Shown: positions 37,460 through 46,411, numbered from the stretch's first letter. The stretch: 64,000 nucleotides of DNA from Dactylosporangium sucinum (GCF_014647515.1 NZ_BMPI01000051.1:1-64000); one strand, 5' to 3'. The notes: a model not told the origin generated them from the letters alone. Numbers and translations are program-made.

Positions 37460-38478
37460 TGCCGCCCCGCTGGGTCCGCCGCATCGTCGTCGCGCCGGTG
37501 GCGCTGGTCCTGATCAGCGCAGTCCTCGTGACGATGCCGGTGTGGCTGCTGCTGGCCGGCGCCCTGGGCCCGCTCGGCTCCGGCCGCCTGCGTGCCCTGC
37601 GGGTCTCCTGGATGGTCGCCGTCTACCTGTTCCTGGAGCTGGTCGCCCTCGTCGTCCTGTTCGTGCTCTGGGTGGCCAGCGGCTTCGGCTGGCGCATCCG
37701 CGGCCCCCGTTTCCAGCGCGCCCACTACGTGCTCGTCGGCCGCTTCCTCCGGATCCTGTACGGCCAGGCGCGCTGGGCCCTGGGCGTGAAGGTGGCCGTG
37801 GTCGGCACCGATCCCGACGTGGCCGCCCCGGGCCAGCCGGAGCTCGTGTTCTGCCGCCACGCCGGCCCGGGCGACTCGTTCCTGCTGGTCCACGCGCTGG
37901 TGAACTGGTTCGACCGCGAGCCGCGGATCGTCCTCAAGGCGACCCTGCAGTGGGACCCGGTCATCGACGTGCTGCTGAACCGCCTCCCGAACCACTTCAT
38001 CACGGTCGCCGAGGGCGCCGAGTCGATGATCGGCCGCCTGGCGACCGGCCTGGACGACAACGACGTCCTGGTCCTGTTCCCCGAGGGCGGCAACTTCACC
38101 CCGAACCGCCGCGTCCGAGCCATCCAACGCCTGCACGACCTGGGCCTGCACACGATGGCCGAGCGTGCGGAGCGCATGCGCCACGTCCTGGCGCCCCGCC
38201 CGGGCGGCACGCTGGCCGCCCTCGACGCGGCCCCGGAGGCGGGCGTGATCTGGGTGGCCCACACGGGCCTGGACAAGCTCCTGACCGTGGCCGACGTGTG
38301 GCGCCACCTCCCGCTGGACCTGACGATCACCATGCGCTGGTGGTCGGTCGAGCCCGATGAGGTCCCGACGGGCCAGGAGGAGCGCGTGGAGTGGCTGTAC
38401 GAGTGGTGGGCCAAGATCGACGCTTGGATCGGCCGCCACGCCCCGGAGGAACCCACCCGACCCGCCGAACGCACCTGA
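37459..38478 (+). CDS. 1-acylglycerol-3-phosphate acyltransferase-like protein (PlsC family)
   Basis: This 339-residue protein has two or three N-terminal membrane helices (VALVLISAVLVTMPVWLLL, VYLFLELVALVVLFVLWVA) and an acyltransferase domain. Motif I is CRHAGPGDSF (H-x4-D), motif III is VLFPEGGNFTP (FPEG). These match the PlsC/LPLAT family, which transfers acyl chains to lysophosphatidate or related lipids. The usual NHxxxxD Asn is replaced (RHAGPGD), and the protein is larger than typical PlsC, so the acceptor may differ. The GTG start overlaps the patatin stop. It is the last gene of the kinase-lipase-acyltransferase operon. Confidence 0.85.
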   Translation: MPPRWVRRIVVAPVALVLISAVLVTMPVWLLLAGALGPLGSGRLRALRVSWMVAVYLFLELVALVVLFVLWVASGFGWRIRGPRFQRAHYVLVGRFLRILYGQARWALGVKVAVVGTDPDVAAPGQPELVFCRHAGPGDSFLLVHALVNWFDREPRIVLKATLQWDPVIDVLLNRLPNHFITVAEGAESMIGRLATGLDDNDVLVLFPEGGNFTPNRRVRAIQRLHDLGLHTMAERAERMRHVLAPRPGGTLAALDAAPEAGVIWVAHTGLDKLLTVADVWRHLPLDLTITMRWWSVEPDEVPTGQEERVEWLYEWWAKIDAWIGRHAPEEPTRPAERT

Positions 38479-38545
38479 CGCCCTGCCTCCGCCGGCCCTG
38501 CCTCCGCCGGCGCTGCCTCCGCCGGCCGTGCCCTCCGTTCGGCCG

Positions 38546-38600
38546 TGATCGATGGAGAGTCCTGGTTGCCATGGCAGCCAGAAGTTGCCATGGATCATGG
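38546..38600. repeat. Degenerate palindrome, GATGGAGAGTTCTGG family, copy 2
   Basis: The left arm (TGATCGATGGAGAGTCCTGG, 38546-38565) is close to copy 1, and the spacer keeps TTGCCATGGCAG. The right arm (from 38578) is CCAGAAGTTGCCATGGATCA, diverged from the other copies. It lies about 65 bases after the PlsC-like gene. Confidence 0.7.
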
Positions 38601-38774
38601 GGTGCCGCGCCGTCCGCCGCCAGCAGGCCCGATCTGCGCCCGACATTTCCGGAATGTCGGGTGGACCCGGCGGAGTTCCGTCCAGGGGGCAGCTGGCGGC
38701 AGCGAAGGGCGGGACTCGCGTCGATCGTCGCGGGGCGGGCGCGGGCGTCCCGCCGGCTCGTGGAGAATGGCCGC

Positions 38775-39668
38775 GTGCGATTCGGAGTGTTGGGTACGGG
38801 GCATTGGGCGCGGGCGACGCAGGCGGCGGCACTCGCCGCGCACCCGGATGCGGAGCTCGTCGGGGTCTGGGGGCGCGATCCGGAGAAGGCGGCCGGGATC
38901 GCCGCCGAATACGGGGCGAGCGCGTATGCCGACGTGGACGCCCTGCTCGCCGACGTGGACGCCGTCGCCATCGCGTTGCCGCCCGACGTGCAGGCGGAGC
39001 TGGCCATCCGGGCGGCCCGGGCCGGGCGGCACCTGCTGCTCGACAAGCCGCTCGCGTTGACCACCGAGTCCGCCGACGCCGTCGTGGCGGCCGTCGAGGA
39101 GACCGGGGTCGCCTCCGTCGTGTTCTTCACCAACCGGTTCGTGCCCGCCGTCGACGCCTTCCTGCGGGAGAACGCGGCGCTCGGCGGGTGGTACGCCGCC
39201 CACGGCACCATGTATGCCTCGATCTTCCAGCCGGGGAACCCCTACGCCGGGTCGGCCTGGCGGAAGGAGCACGGCGGGCTGTGGGACCTCGGGCCGCACG
39301 CGCTCTCGGTGATCCTGCCGCTGCTCGGGCCGGTCGTCGACCTCTCCGCCGCCGAGGGGCCGCGCGACACCGTCCACCTGCTGCTGCGGCACGAGGGCGG
39401 GGCCGCCAGCACCCTCTCGCTGACGCTCGACGCCGCCCCCGACGCGCTGTCGTTCGGGTTCTCGTACTTCGGGGAGCACGGCGCCACGACCCTCCCCACC
39501 TGGGACACGACCGCCCTCGGCGCGTTCGGCGCGGCCGCCACGGCGCTCATGGAGGCCGCGGCGACCGGCACCCCGCACCCGTGCGACGCCGCCTTCGGCG
39601 CTCAGGTGGTGCGCGTGCTGGCCGCCGCCGACCACGCCCGCCGCACGTCGACGATCGTCGCGCCGTAG
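38775..39668 (+). CDS. Gfo/Idh/MocA-family oxidoreductase
   Basis: This 297-residue NAD(P)-dependent enzyme has the Rossmann motif FGVLGTGHWARATQ at its start and the family's catalytic Lys region as LLLDKPLALT (normally EKP). A C-terminal sheet domain follows with GGLWDLGPHALSVILPLLG, where the Asp and His are typical of the active site. GTG at 38775 has GGAG ten bases upstream. Members oxidise or reduce sugars, inositols or biliverdin-like substrates; this one cannot be assigned further. It converges with the giant membrane-protein gene 15 bases downstream. Confidence 0.9.
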   Translation: MRFGVLGTGHWARATQAAALAAHPDAELVGVWGRDPEKAAGIAAEYGASAYADVDALLADVDAVAIALPPDVQAELAIRAARAGRHLLLDKPLALTTESADAVVAAVEETGVASVVFFTNRFVPAVDAFLRENAALGGWYAAHGTMYASIFQPGNPYAGSAWRKEHGGLWDLGPHALSVILPLLGPVVDLSAAEGPRDTVHLLLRHEGGAASTLSLTLDAAPDALSFGFSYFGEHGATTLPTWDTTALGAFGAAATALMEAAATGTPHPCDAAFGAQVVRVLAAADHARRTSTIVAP

Positions 39669-39683
39669 CCGACCGGGGCCGGG

Positions 39684-42600
39684 TCAGCGCATCCGGCCCA
39701 CGGCGGAGCGCAGCCGGTCGAGGTCGCGGCGGCGGCGCTCGTAGGTCGTGGCCAGCGTGACCAGCACCAGGCCGGCCACGGCGAGCGGCGCCCAGCGGGG
39801 CAGCAGGTCCCAGTAGAGCGCGACCTCGTGCACGGCCAGGACGCCGAGCACGACCCCGCCGACCACGAACGGCGCCTGCAGCCGCCACGCGGCCCCGCCC
39901 ACGACGACGGCCAGCGCGACCGCGCCGAGGACGAGCCGCCGCAGCGGCGCGCCGTCGCCCACGAAGACGAGCGCGAGGCTGGGCGCGAACCCGGCGAGCA
40001 GCCCGGGCGCGAACGCCACCCAGCTGGTGACGGTGGCGTTGCGCGAGCTGACCACCCATCCGGCGGCCACGGCGAGCGCGCCGGCGGGCACCGTGTAGGC
40101 CTCCGCCACGTCGACGCCGTTCGCCGCCAGCACCAGCCAGTACGCGACCAGCTCCGCACCGGTGGCCGCCCCGGCGAACCATCCGCGCGGCCCGCCGGCC
40201 AGCGCCCGCAGCCCGAGCGCGACGCCCCAGAGCCCGGCGATCCCGGCCATGGCGCCCGGGTTCCCGATCGCGAGCAGCACCGCGACCAGGGCGGCGGCGT
40301 GCGCGGCGACCTCGACGACGAGCGCCTCCCGCCGGCGCTCGGCGCCCGTGCGAAGCCGCGCCACCGCCCGCGCCACCAGCAGCAGGAGCGCGGCCGCGCC
40401 GAGCACGGCGTACGCGGTCCAGCGCAGCGGCAGGTCGGCGGCCCGCCCGGCGGCGAACGCCAGCCAGCCCGCGGCGACCGCCGCGACCAGCCAGCCGGCG
40501 ACCCGCGCCCCGGACCGCTGCCCGGCGACCCCCGCGACGGCGGCGGCCACCACGATCGCGCCCAGCGCGGCGAGCGTCGCGGCCTCGGTCGGCAGGCAGC
40601 CGGCGAGGCCCGCGCCGGCCGTCAGCCAGCAGGTGACCGCGCCGACGTTGACCCGCAGCGGACGCACCGCGGCCAGGACGCCGGTGACCAGGCCGCCGGC
40701 GAGGGTCACCGCCGGCACGACGGGCCACGGCGCCGCGACGGCGACGCAGGCGAGGACGGCGGCGAGGGTCAGCGGGGGTACCGCCACCGACCGGACCGGC
40801 AGCCGGAAGCGCCGGGCGGCCAGCAGCGCCGACGCCGCCAGCAGCAACAGCCCGGCCGCGGCGGGACCGGCCCGCAGCGCGGGGACGAACGGTTCGAGCG
40901 CGTCGCCCGGCCCGGTGCCGAGCCCGACCCCCGACGGGGCGCCGCGCCAGACCGCGGTCAGCCACTGGTACGGCCGGAACACCACCACGAGCACCGCCGG
41001 CACCACCGCGACCAGCGCGGCGAGCCCGCCGACGACCGCACCGGGCAGCCAGGCGGCCGCGGCCCACCCCGGCGCCGCCCCGCCGGCCTCCGCCGGCCGC
41101 GGTTCCCGGACCGGCCAGAGGCAGAGCAGCGCGGCGGCGGCGAGGACGCCGAACGGGGTACGGCCGCCGTCCGTCGCCGACACCGTGACCGCCGCGATCG
41201 TCAGGCCGGCCACCGTCACCGACACGGCGAGCGGGCCGGCGCCGGTCGCCAGGCGGCGGCCCAGCAGGACGGCCGCCGCCGTGCCCAGGAGCAGGCCGGC
41301 GAACGCGGCCAGCAGCGGCGGCGGCACGTCGGCGACACGTGCGGTACCGCTGACGACCCAGCGGCAGGCGGCGGCGGCCGCGACGGGCAGGAGGCCGCAC
41401 GCCGCGACGGTGGCCGGGAGGCTGAGCGGGCGGTCGGCACCGCGGGCCGCGACCACCGCGGACACCGCGGCGACGACCACGGCGGAGGCGAGCGTCAGCG
41501 GCGCGGTGGCCAGGCCGGTGAGCAGCAGGTGCAGCGCCACGACCGGCAGCGCGACGGCGGCGCCGCGGTCCAGGCGGAGCGCGACGGCGGCCAGCGCGAC
41601 GAGCAGCGCGGCGTCCACGAGCAGGACCGCGGCGAGCGGCGTCGTCCAGGCTTCCGGTGCGGAGAGGGCGACGGTGACGACCGTGGCGTACCCGGCCGCG
41701 CGGTGCCGGACGAGCAGCGCGACGGCGGCGCCGAGGACGGCGAGGGCGGCCGGGACCTGCCAGTCGTACACCGCGTCGATCGTCCCCGCGTGCGCCCGCC
41801 AGGCGGGCAGGGCGGCCTCGACCGCGATCGCGGCGCCGCCGACGGCCCCGCCCGCGAACGGCAGCGCCGTCACGCCGGCGACGACCAGCGCGCCGATCCA
41901 TCCGCCGCGCCGGACCCGGCCGGGCAGCACGCTCGAGGCGACGGCGACCAGCGCGGCGACGAGCGCGAAGCCGAGGTACCGCTGCCCGGGCGCGGCCTCG
42001 GCGACCAGCCGCATCCCGGCCGCGGCGACGAGCCCGGCCGCGACGCCGGTCGCCACGTGGGCGGTGACTCGGTTGAGCAGGCCGGTGGCCACGACCAGCG
42101 CCGCCAGCAGGAGCGCGCTCGCCGACGCGCGGGCGGCGGCGGGCACCCCGTCGGCCGTGGCGAGCGCATAGAGGAGCGGTGGCAGCACGACCAGTGACGC
42201 GCAGCCGGCCAACGCCCAGGCGAGGATGTCGACGGTACGGGCGAGCAGGACGTTCACCGCCGCCAGCGCGACGAACACGGCCGCCCAGCCGGCCGGGCCC
42301 AGGCCGCGGTCGGTGACCAGCAGCGGCAGCACCGGCTGGAGCGCGAGGACGGCGGCGAGGCGCGGGCCGCGGAGCTTGGTGGCGGCCGCGTACCCGCCGC
42401 CGATCGCCGCCGTGACCAGGCCGACCAGGCCGGCGAACGCGCTGGGGCGGATGGCGTCGGCGAGGCCGACGAGGTTGACGTACCAGGCGGCGTACCCGTC
42501 GAGGACCACGAGCAGCAGGCCGAGCGCCGCGAACGTCTCGGCGGTGCCGCGCAGGTCGCGGCGCAGGGCGACCAGCGGGACGGCGAGCGTGACGAGCGTG

Positions 42601-43085
42601 ACGGCGGCGAGGATGGCCGCCCGCCCGATGACGCCGAAGTTGGCCCACGCGACGGCGGCGAAGACGACGGCGGCGCTGCCGAGGAGCAGTCCGCCGAGGA
42701 TGAAGAGGAGGTTCTGGACCGTCCGCGGGCGGGCCTCGGGCCGGGGCGCCTGCTGCCACGGCGGCGCGGCGGGCGGCGGTTGCACGGCCGGCCGGGGTGT
42801 TGCGGCCTCGGTTCTGCCCGCCATGGCGACCGCCTGCCGGACCCGGGCGGCGAGCAGGTCGCGCTGCGACTGGGCGGCCGTGAACCGCTGGACCGCGGCG
42901 CCGTAGCGGGTCCGCGCCTCGTCGAGCTGCGCGCGGGCGCCCTGCACCTCGCGGTACAACTCGATCGTGCGCCCGTTGAGCCGCAGCACCTCGGCGGCGT
43001 CCGGGTAGGCCGGGCGGCCGCAGCCGGAGCACCCGGCGTCGAGGTCGGCCGGCGCACCGCAGAACGGGCAGGGATAGGTCACCAT
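39684..43085 (-). CDS. Giant polytopic membrane protein with N-terminal zinc ribbon (SCO7613-like)
   Basis: This 1133-residue protein begins with a zinc ribbon, YPCPFCGAPADL and GCSGCGRPAYPD (two CxxC pairs). A helical, probably coiled-coil segment follows (AEVLRLNGRTIELYREVQ ... TAAQSQRDLLAARVRQA), then a Pro-rich linker. From about residue 125 there are some 30 or more hydrophobic helices of Ala/Val/Leu/Gly to the end. It resembles large membrane proteins of actinomycetes labelled SCO7613 C-terminal domain proteins. Their function is unknown. There is no obvious transport or enzyme motif. Start ATG 43085 lies upstream of a small convergent-side gene. I am sure it is a gene, not of its role. 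Confidence 0.8.
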   Translation of the reverse strand: MVTYPCPFCGAPADLDAGCSGCGRPAYPDAAEVLRLNGRTIELYREVQGARAQLDEARTRYGAAVQRFTAAQSQRDLLAARVRQAVAMAGRTEAATPRPAVQPPPAAPPWQQAPRPEARPRTVQNLLFILGGLLLGSAAVVFAAVAWANFGVIGRAAILAAVTLVTLAVPLVALRRDLRGTAETFAALGLLLVVLDGYAAWYVNLVGLADAIRPSAFAGLVGLVTAAIGGGYAAATKLRGPRLAAVLALQPVLPLLVTDRGLGPAGWAAVFVALAAVNVLLARTVDILAWALAGCASLVVLPPLLYALATADGVPAAARASASALLLAALVVATGLLNRVTAHVATGVAAGLVAAAGMRLVAEAAPGQRYLGFALVAALVAVASSVLPGRVRRGGWIGALVVAGVTALPFAGGAVGGAAIAVEAALPAWRAHAGTIDAVYDWQVPAALAVLGAAVALLVRHRAAGYATVVTVALSAPEAWTTPLAAVLLVDAALLVALAAVALRLDRGAAVALPVVALHLLLTGLATAPLTLASAVVVAAVSAVVAARGADRPLSLPATVAACGLLPVAAAAACRWVVSGTARVADVPPPLLAAFAGLLLGTAAAVLLGRRLATGAGPLAVSVTVAGLTIAAVTVSATDGGRTPFGVLAAAALLCLWPVREPRPAEAGGAAPGWAAAAWLPGAVVGGLAALVAVVPAVLVVVFRPYQWLTAVWRGAPSGVGLGTGPGDALEPFVPALRAGPAAAGLLLLAASALLAARRFRLPVRSVAVPPLTLAAVLACVAVAAPWPVVPAVTLAGGLVTGVLAAVRPLRVNVGAVTCWLTAGAGLAGCLPTEAATLAALGAIVVAAAVAGVAGQRSGARVAGWLVAAVAAGWLAFAAGRAADLPLRWTAYAVLGAAALLLLVARAVARLRTGAERRREALVVEVAAHAAALVAVLLAIGNPGAMAGIAGLWGVALGLRALAGGPRGWFAGAATGAELVAYWLVLAANGVDVAEAYTVPAGALAVAAGWVVSSRNATVTSWVAFAPGLLAGFAPSLALVFVGDGAPLRRLVLGAVALAVVVGGAAWRLQAPFVVGGVVLGVLAVHEVALYWDLLPRWAPLAVAGLVLVTLATTYERRRRDLDRLRSAVGRMR

Positions 43086-43192
43086 GGGTCACAGCATGCG
43101 GCGGTACCGCCGGCTTCAGGATCGTCCGGCGTACTCAACTTCGCCTGAGTACGTCCTTCCGGTCCACCCTGCGGGACGGCATGCTTGGCGGG

Positions 43193-43495
43193 ATGCGGTT
43201 GCTGACCGAGGCCGAGTACCGGGCGACGATGGAGCCGGAGCCGATCCAGATCGGGCCGGAGGACGAGCCACCCTTCGACTTCTGGCCCTACTTCGACGAG
43301 GTCCCGGAGGAGGACCTGGGCGGCCACGACTTCTCCGAGGGCAGCGTGACCTACGCCTGGCACATGCCGCGCGGCAACCGCCAGCACGTGCTGGTGAACT
43401 GCGAGACCCCGAACGTGTTCCTGGTCCTGGTGCTGGACCTGTCCACCGAGTCGGTGCTGGGCCACTACCTGCTGGACATCTACGGCGTGGCGTGA
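43193..43495 (+). CDS. Hypothetical small acidic protein
   Basis: This 100-residue protein is rich in Glu, Asp, Pro and aromatic residues (EDEPPFDFWPYFDEVPEEDL). A strand-like C-terminal half follows (RQHVLVNCETPNVFLVLVLDLSTESVLGHYLLDIYG). I do not recognise a family. Codon use matches its neighbours, and it sits neatly between the divergent giant membrane protein and the convergent response regulator, three bases from the latter's end. An ATG four codons upstream (43181) is also possible. It resembles immunity- or SUKH-like small proteins only in composition. Confidence 0.65.
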   Translation: MRLLTEAEYRATMEPEPIQIGPEDEPPFDFWPYFDEVPEEDLGGHDFSEGSVTYAWHMPRGNRQHVLVNCETPNVFLVLVLDLSTESVLGHYLLDIYGVA

Positions 43496-43498
43496 GCC

Positions 43499-44164
43499 TC
43501 ACCCGTCCTCGTCGAGCCCCCGCTCGATCGCATACCGCACCAGGTCGACCCGGCTGTGCAGCTGCAGCTTTCCGAGCGTGTTCTGCACATGGTTCTGCAC
43601 GGTCCGGTGCGACAGGACCAGCCGCTCGGCGATCTCCTTGTACGTGACCCCCTTGGCGACCAGCCGCAGCACCTCGGTCTCCCGCTCGGTGAGCCGCGGC
43701 GCCTCGGGGCCCTCCGCGCGGGTGACGCTGGCCAGCCGCCGGAACTCCCCGAGCACCAGCCCCGCCAGCCCCGGCGTGAACACGGGATCGCCCTCCGCCG
43801 TCCGCCGCACCGCCGCGAGAAACTCCTCACGCGCGGCGGACTTGACAAGGTACCCCGTGGCGCCCGCCTTCACGGCGTCGAGCACGTCCTGCTGCTCGCC
43901 GCTGGCCGACAGCATGAGAATCCGGGCGTCCGGGCAGCTGGCGAGAATCCCCTGGATAACCTGGGTCCCGGGCAGGTCGGGCAGCTGCAGGTCAAGGACG
44001 ACGACCCCGGGCCGCACCGACCCGGCGATGCGCACGGCCTGCGCCCCTTCCCCAACGGCGGCCACAACCTCATACCCGGCCTCGGCCAGATCCCGAGCCA
44101 CCCCGTCACGCCACATGGGATGGTCATCGACAACCATCACCCGCAAGGCCGCACGCCCATCCAC
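43499..44164 (-). CDS. LuxR-type response regulator (MacR-like)
   Basis: This 221-residue NarL/FixJ-type regulator has a receiver domain (VMVVDDHPMWRDGVARDL; phosphoacceptor Asp in GVVVLDLQLPD; Lys in GYLVKSA). Its C-terminal LuxR helix-turn-helix is LTERETEVLRLVAKGVTYKE with SHRTVQNHVQNTLGKL. The GTG at 44164 is the start. The likely partner is the MacS-like kinase ending at 45176. Such pairs are normally adjacent and coupled, but here 1 kb of repeat-rich DNA lies between. Expression may thus depend on read-through or on a separate promoter. Confidence 0.9.
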   Translation of the reverse strand: MDGRAALRVMVVDDHPMWRDGVARDLAEAGYEVVAAVGEGAQAVRIAGSVRPGVVVLDLQLPDLPGTQVIQGILASCPDARILMLSASGEQQDVLDAVKAGATGYLVKSAAREEFLAAVRRTAEGDPVFTPGLAGLVLGEFRRLASVTRAEGPEAPRLTERETEVLRLVAKGVTYKEIAERLVLSHRTVQNHVQNTLGKLQLHSRVDLVRYAIERGLDEDG

Positions 44165-44212
44165 CCCTGCACCCTAACGGCGCAGCCACTCCCACCGGCG
44201 CCCGCCCAGCTC

Positions 44213-44272
44213 CCATGATCGTGGGAACCATCTGGCGGCCGGGGGCCGGCCATTCCCTTCCCACGGTCATGG
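44213..44272. repeat. Inverted repeat CCATGATCGTGGGAA
   Basis: CCATGATCGTGGGAA (44213-44227) pairs with TTCCCACGGTCATGG (44258-44272) with one mismatch. The loop contains GGCGGCCGGGGGCCGGCC. It lies 49 bases upstream of the response regulator start, in the repeat-rich insert. Confidence 0.65.
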
Positions 44273-44414
44273 ACCTCCCCGAGCCGCCGGCGCCCGCACC
44301 CCGATGCACCCGCCCCGCGGCGCCCTGCCGTCAGCGCTCGGTGCCCGACTTAACGGAAATGTCGCCCAAGCGGCGACGGATAGCGCACGGCAGAAACCCG
44401 TCGCGCCGCCTGGC

Positions 44415-44474
44415 GCCATGATCGATGGAGAGTCCTGGTCGCCATGGCAGCCAGAACTCTCCATCGATCATGGC
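44415..44474. repeat. Palindrome, GATGGAGAGTTCTGG family, copy 3
   Basis: Arms of 24 bases (44415-44438 and 44451-44474) match with one mismatch (AGTCCTGG against CCAGAACT). The 12-base spacer TCGCCATGGCAG matches copies 1 and 2 closely. This copy lies inside the DNA separating response regulator and kinase genes. Confidence 0.85.
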
Positions 44475-44606
44475 CCTCGCCAACCACCTCGCCACCTCAT
44501 CGCAGCGCTCGGCCGGGGGTGACCACGCCCACACGGACAGGCGTCGTTCCGATGCCGCAGAACAGAGCATCAATCCCGACCCCGAGATCCAGCCCCCTCC
44601 CGACAG

Positions 44607-44670
44607 CCGGCCCAAGCGAACGGCACCCGGCCGGCCCAAGCGAACGGCACCCGGCCGGCCCAAGCGAAGG
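44607..44670. repeat. 24-bp direct repeat, 2.7 copies
   Basis: Units 44607-44630 and 44631-44654 are identical (core GGCCCAAGCGAACGGCACCC), followed by a partial third copy to 44670. They are part of the repeat-rich insert. Confidence 0.85.
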
Positions 44671-44764
44671 CGGCCGGAACCAACCCTCGGGCGGCGGCCC
44701 CTGGAGCGCGCGGCCGGCGTGGCCGAGCCGGTGGCAGCGGACCCGAGCCGGTGGCAGCCGATCC

Positions 44765-45078
44765 GAGCCGGTGGCGGTCGGGCCGCACGCGTGGCGGGCT
44801 GGCCGGTTCGGCGCCGGCCGCACCCGAGCCCATGGTGGTCGCACGGACCGTGCGGGGCGCGCTGGCGTCAGCGCCGACCGGAGTCGTCCGTTGAGGGCTG
44901 CCGCTGGAGCGTGTCGGCGTCGCGGCCGAGCCGGTGGCGGCCGAGCCGGTGCAGCCGAACCGAGCCAGCGGCGGCCGAGCCGAGCCGGTGGGAGCTGAAT
45001 CGAGCCGGTGGCGGCCGGGCCGCACGCGTGGCGGGCTGGGCCGAGTCGGCGCTGGCCGGACCCGAGCCCGTGGCGGCG
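44765..45078. repeat. Imperfect 78-bp duplication with GAGCCGGTGGC motifs
   Basis: The segment 44765-44842 recurs at 45002-45078 with a few changes; both contain GGGCCGCACGCGTGGCGGGC. Between and around them GAGCCGGTGGC-type words recur many times, which indicates local duplication or slippage. Confidence 0.75.
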
Positions 45079-45175
45079 GCCGCATTGAGCGTGCTGGCGG
45101 CGTGGCCGAGTCGGTGGTGGCGTGGCCGAGTCGGTGGCCGGGGCCGGGCCGGCGGCGGCGCCCGTGGGTGAAGCC

Positions 45176-46411
45176 TCAGCGTGGAATGTGCAGCTCCACC
45201 TCCGTCCCCGCGCCCGGCCGTGACGTCACCGTCACCGAGCCGCCCAGGTCCCGGATCCGTCCGCGGATCGACTGCGCCACTCCCAGCCGCCCCGCCTGCT
45301 CGGCCTCGGCCAGCCGGTCGGCCGGCATGCCGGCCCCGTTGTCGCGGACCGTGACGGTCACGCCATCGGGGAGCTCCTCCAGCAGGAGCCAGACCTGGGC
45401 GTCCGGGCCGGCGTGCCGGTGCGCGTTGTCGATCGCCGCCGCCACCGCCGCGGCCACCTCGGCGGCCACCGGAGCGGGGAGCAGCACCGGCGTGGCCGGC
45501 GCGGCCACCGTCACGCCCGCGGCGGCGTGCGGCTCCAGCAGGGTGCGCAGGTCGGCCCGCTCGGCGCCGGCGGGGGAGAGGTCGGCGGGACCGTGCGGCC
45601 GGACGCGGGCGGAGGAGCGCGAGCGCACCGCCGGGCGGATGTGGGCCGGGCGGATGTGGGGCGTCTGCCGCACGCGCGCGCCGGAATCGGGCGCGGGTGC
45701 CGCCAGCGGGCCGCTCGACGACACCAGGGCGCGCAGCGTGGCCTCCTGCTCGCCCGCCAGGCGGCCCAGCTCGGCCGCCTCGCCGCCGAGCTCGGCGCCG
45801 CGGCGCTGGACCAGGGCCAGCACCTGCAGGACCGAGTCGTGGATGCCGCGCGCCAGGCGCTCGCGCTCGCGCGTCGCGGCCTCCAGCTCGACCGCGCGCT
45901 GCAGGCGGGCCTCGGCGTCGATCGCCAGCCGGGCGATGTGCCCGACGCCGACGCCGACCAGCAGCATGAGCACCGGGCCGTTGGCCGTGGCCTGGCTGAA
46001 CCCGTTGCGGACGACCACGTCGGCGACGCCGAGCAGGAGGGCCGCGATCGCGCCGCGGCGCCGGCCGCCGGAGATGGCCCAGGCGACCACCGGAGAGGCG
46101 ACCCACGCCATCGGCAGCGTGGGGGAGCCGACGCCGAGGCCGTCCGGGTTGACGATCCAGCGGGACGCGAGCAGACAGCCGCCGGCCACCGCGAGGTCGG
46201 CCGCGAGCAGGGGCCAGCCCCGGTGCTCGGGTCGCGCATACGCCAGGCTGGCCACGACCGTCCACGCCGCCATCACCGCGATGACCAGCCAGCCGCCCGG
46301 GGGCCAGGCATACTCCCGGAAGTTGTTCACCATCAGCACCGCCGCGTAGCCGAGCGCGGCGATGCGGAAGACGAGCAGCGCCCGCCAGAGCGGACCCTCC
46401 AGGCCGGACAC
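45176..46411 (-). CDS. MacS-like sensor histidine kinase
   Basis: This 411-residue kinase has about five N-terminal membrane helices, starting LWRALLVFRIAALGYAAVLMV. The HisKA_3 dimerisation helix follows with the phosphoacceptor His in LARGIHDSVLQVLAL, and then a HATPase domain (AAIDNAHRHAG, VTVRDNGAGMP). Between them is a low-complexity insert (RPAHIRPAVRSRSSARVRP). The layout matches the MacS family, partner of MacR in Streptomyces. I start at GTG 46411, where GGGGGG precedes and the sequence fits the family; ATG 46429 is possible. It follows the uracil-DNA glycosylase gene closely. It is cut off from its response regulator by 1 kb. Confidence 0.88.
   Translation of the reverse strand: MSGLEGPLWRALLVFRIAALGYAAVLMVNNFREYAWPPGGWLVIAVMAAWTVVASLAYARPEHRGWPLLAADLAVAGGCLLASRWIVNPDGLGVGSPTLPMAWVASPVVAWAISGGRRRGAIAALLLGVADVVVRNGFSQATANGPVLMLLVGVGVGHIARLAIDAEARLQRAVELEAATRERERLARGIHDSVLQVLALVQRRGAELGGEAAELGRLAGEQEATLRALVSSSGPLAAPAPDSGARVRQTPHIRPAHIRPAVRSRSSARVRPHGPADLSPAGAERADLRTLLEPHAAAGVTVAAPATPVLLPAPVAAEVAAAVAAAIDNAHRHAGPDAQVWLLLEELPDGVTVTVRDNGAGMPADRLAEAEQAGRLGVAQSIRGRIRDLGGSVTVTSRPGAGTEVELHIPR

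Larger units (their letters stand above)
44165..45175. other. 1.0-kb repeat-rich gene-free insert between response regulator and kinase
   Basis: No credible gene is seen. The stretch contains a 60-base palindrome at 44213-44272, a GATGGAGAGTTCTGG-family palindrome at 44415-44474, a 24-base tandem repeat at 44607-44670, and many copies of GAGCCGGTGGC. It also has an imperfect 78-base duplication (44765-44842 and 45002-45078). Open frames on both strands only translate the repeats (AGGGRA, RWQPIRAGG types). Confidence 0.75.

Noticed and set aside
39547-43092. Second very long frame (about 1181 codons) over the giant membrane protein gene
   Set aside because: It is Arg/Ala/Gly-rich shadow translation. 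The other frame has a zinc ribbon and regular membrane helices.
44425-45171. Forward open frames in the repeat-rich block upstream of the response regulator
   Set aside because: The translation only repeats the DNA (AGGGRA, RWQP types); no ribosome site or family features.
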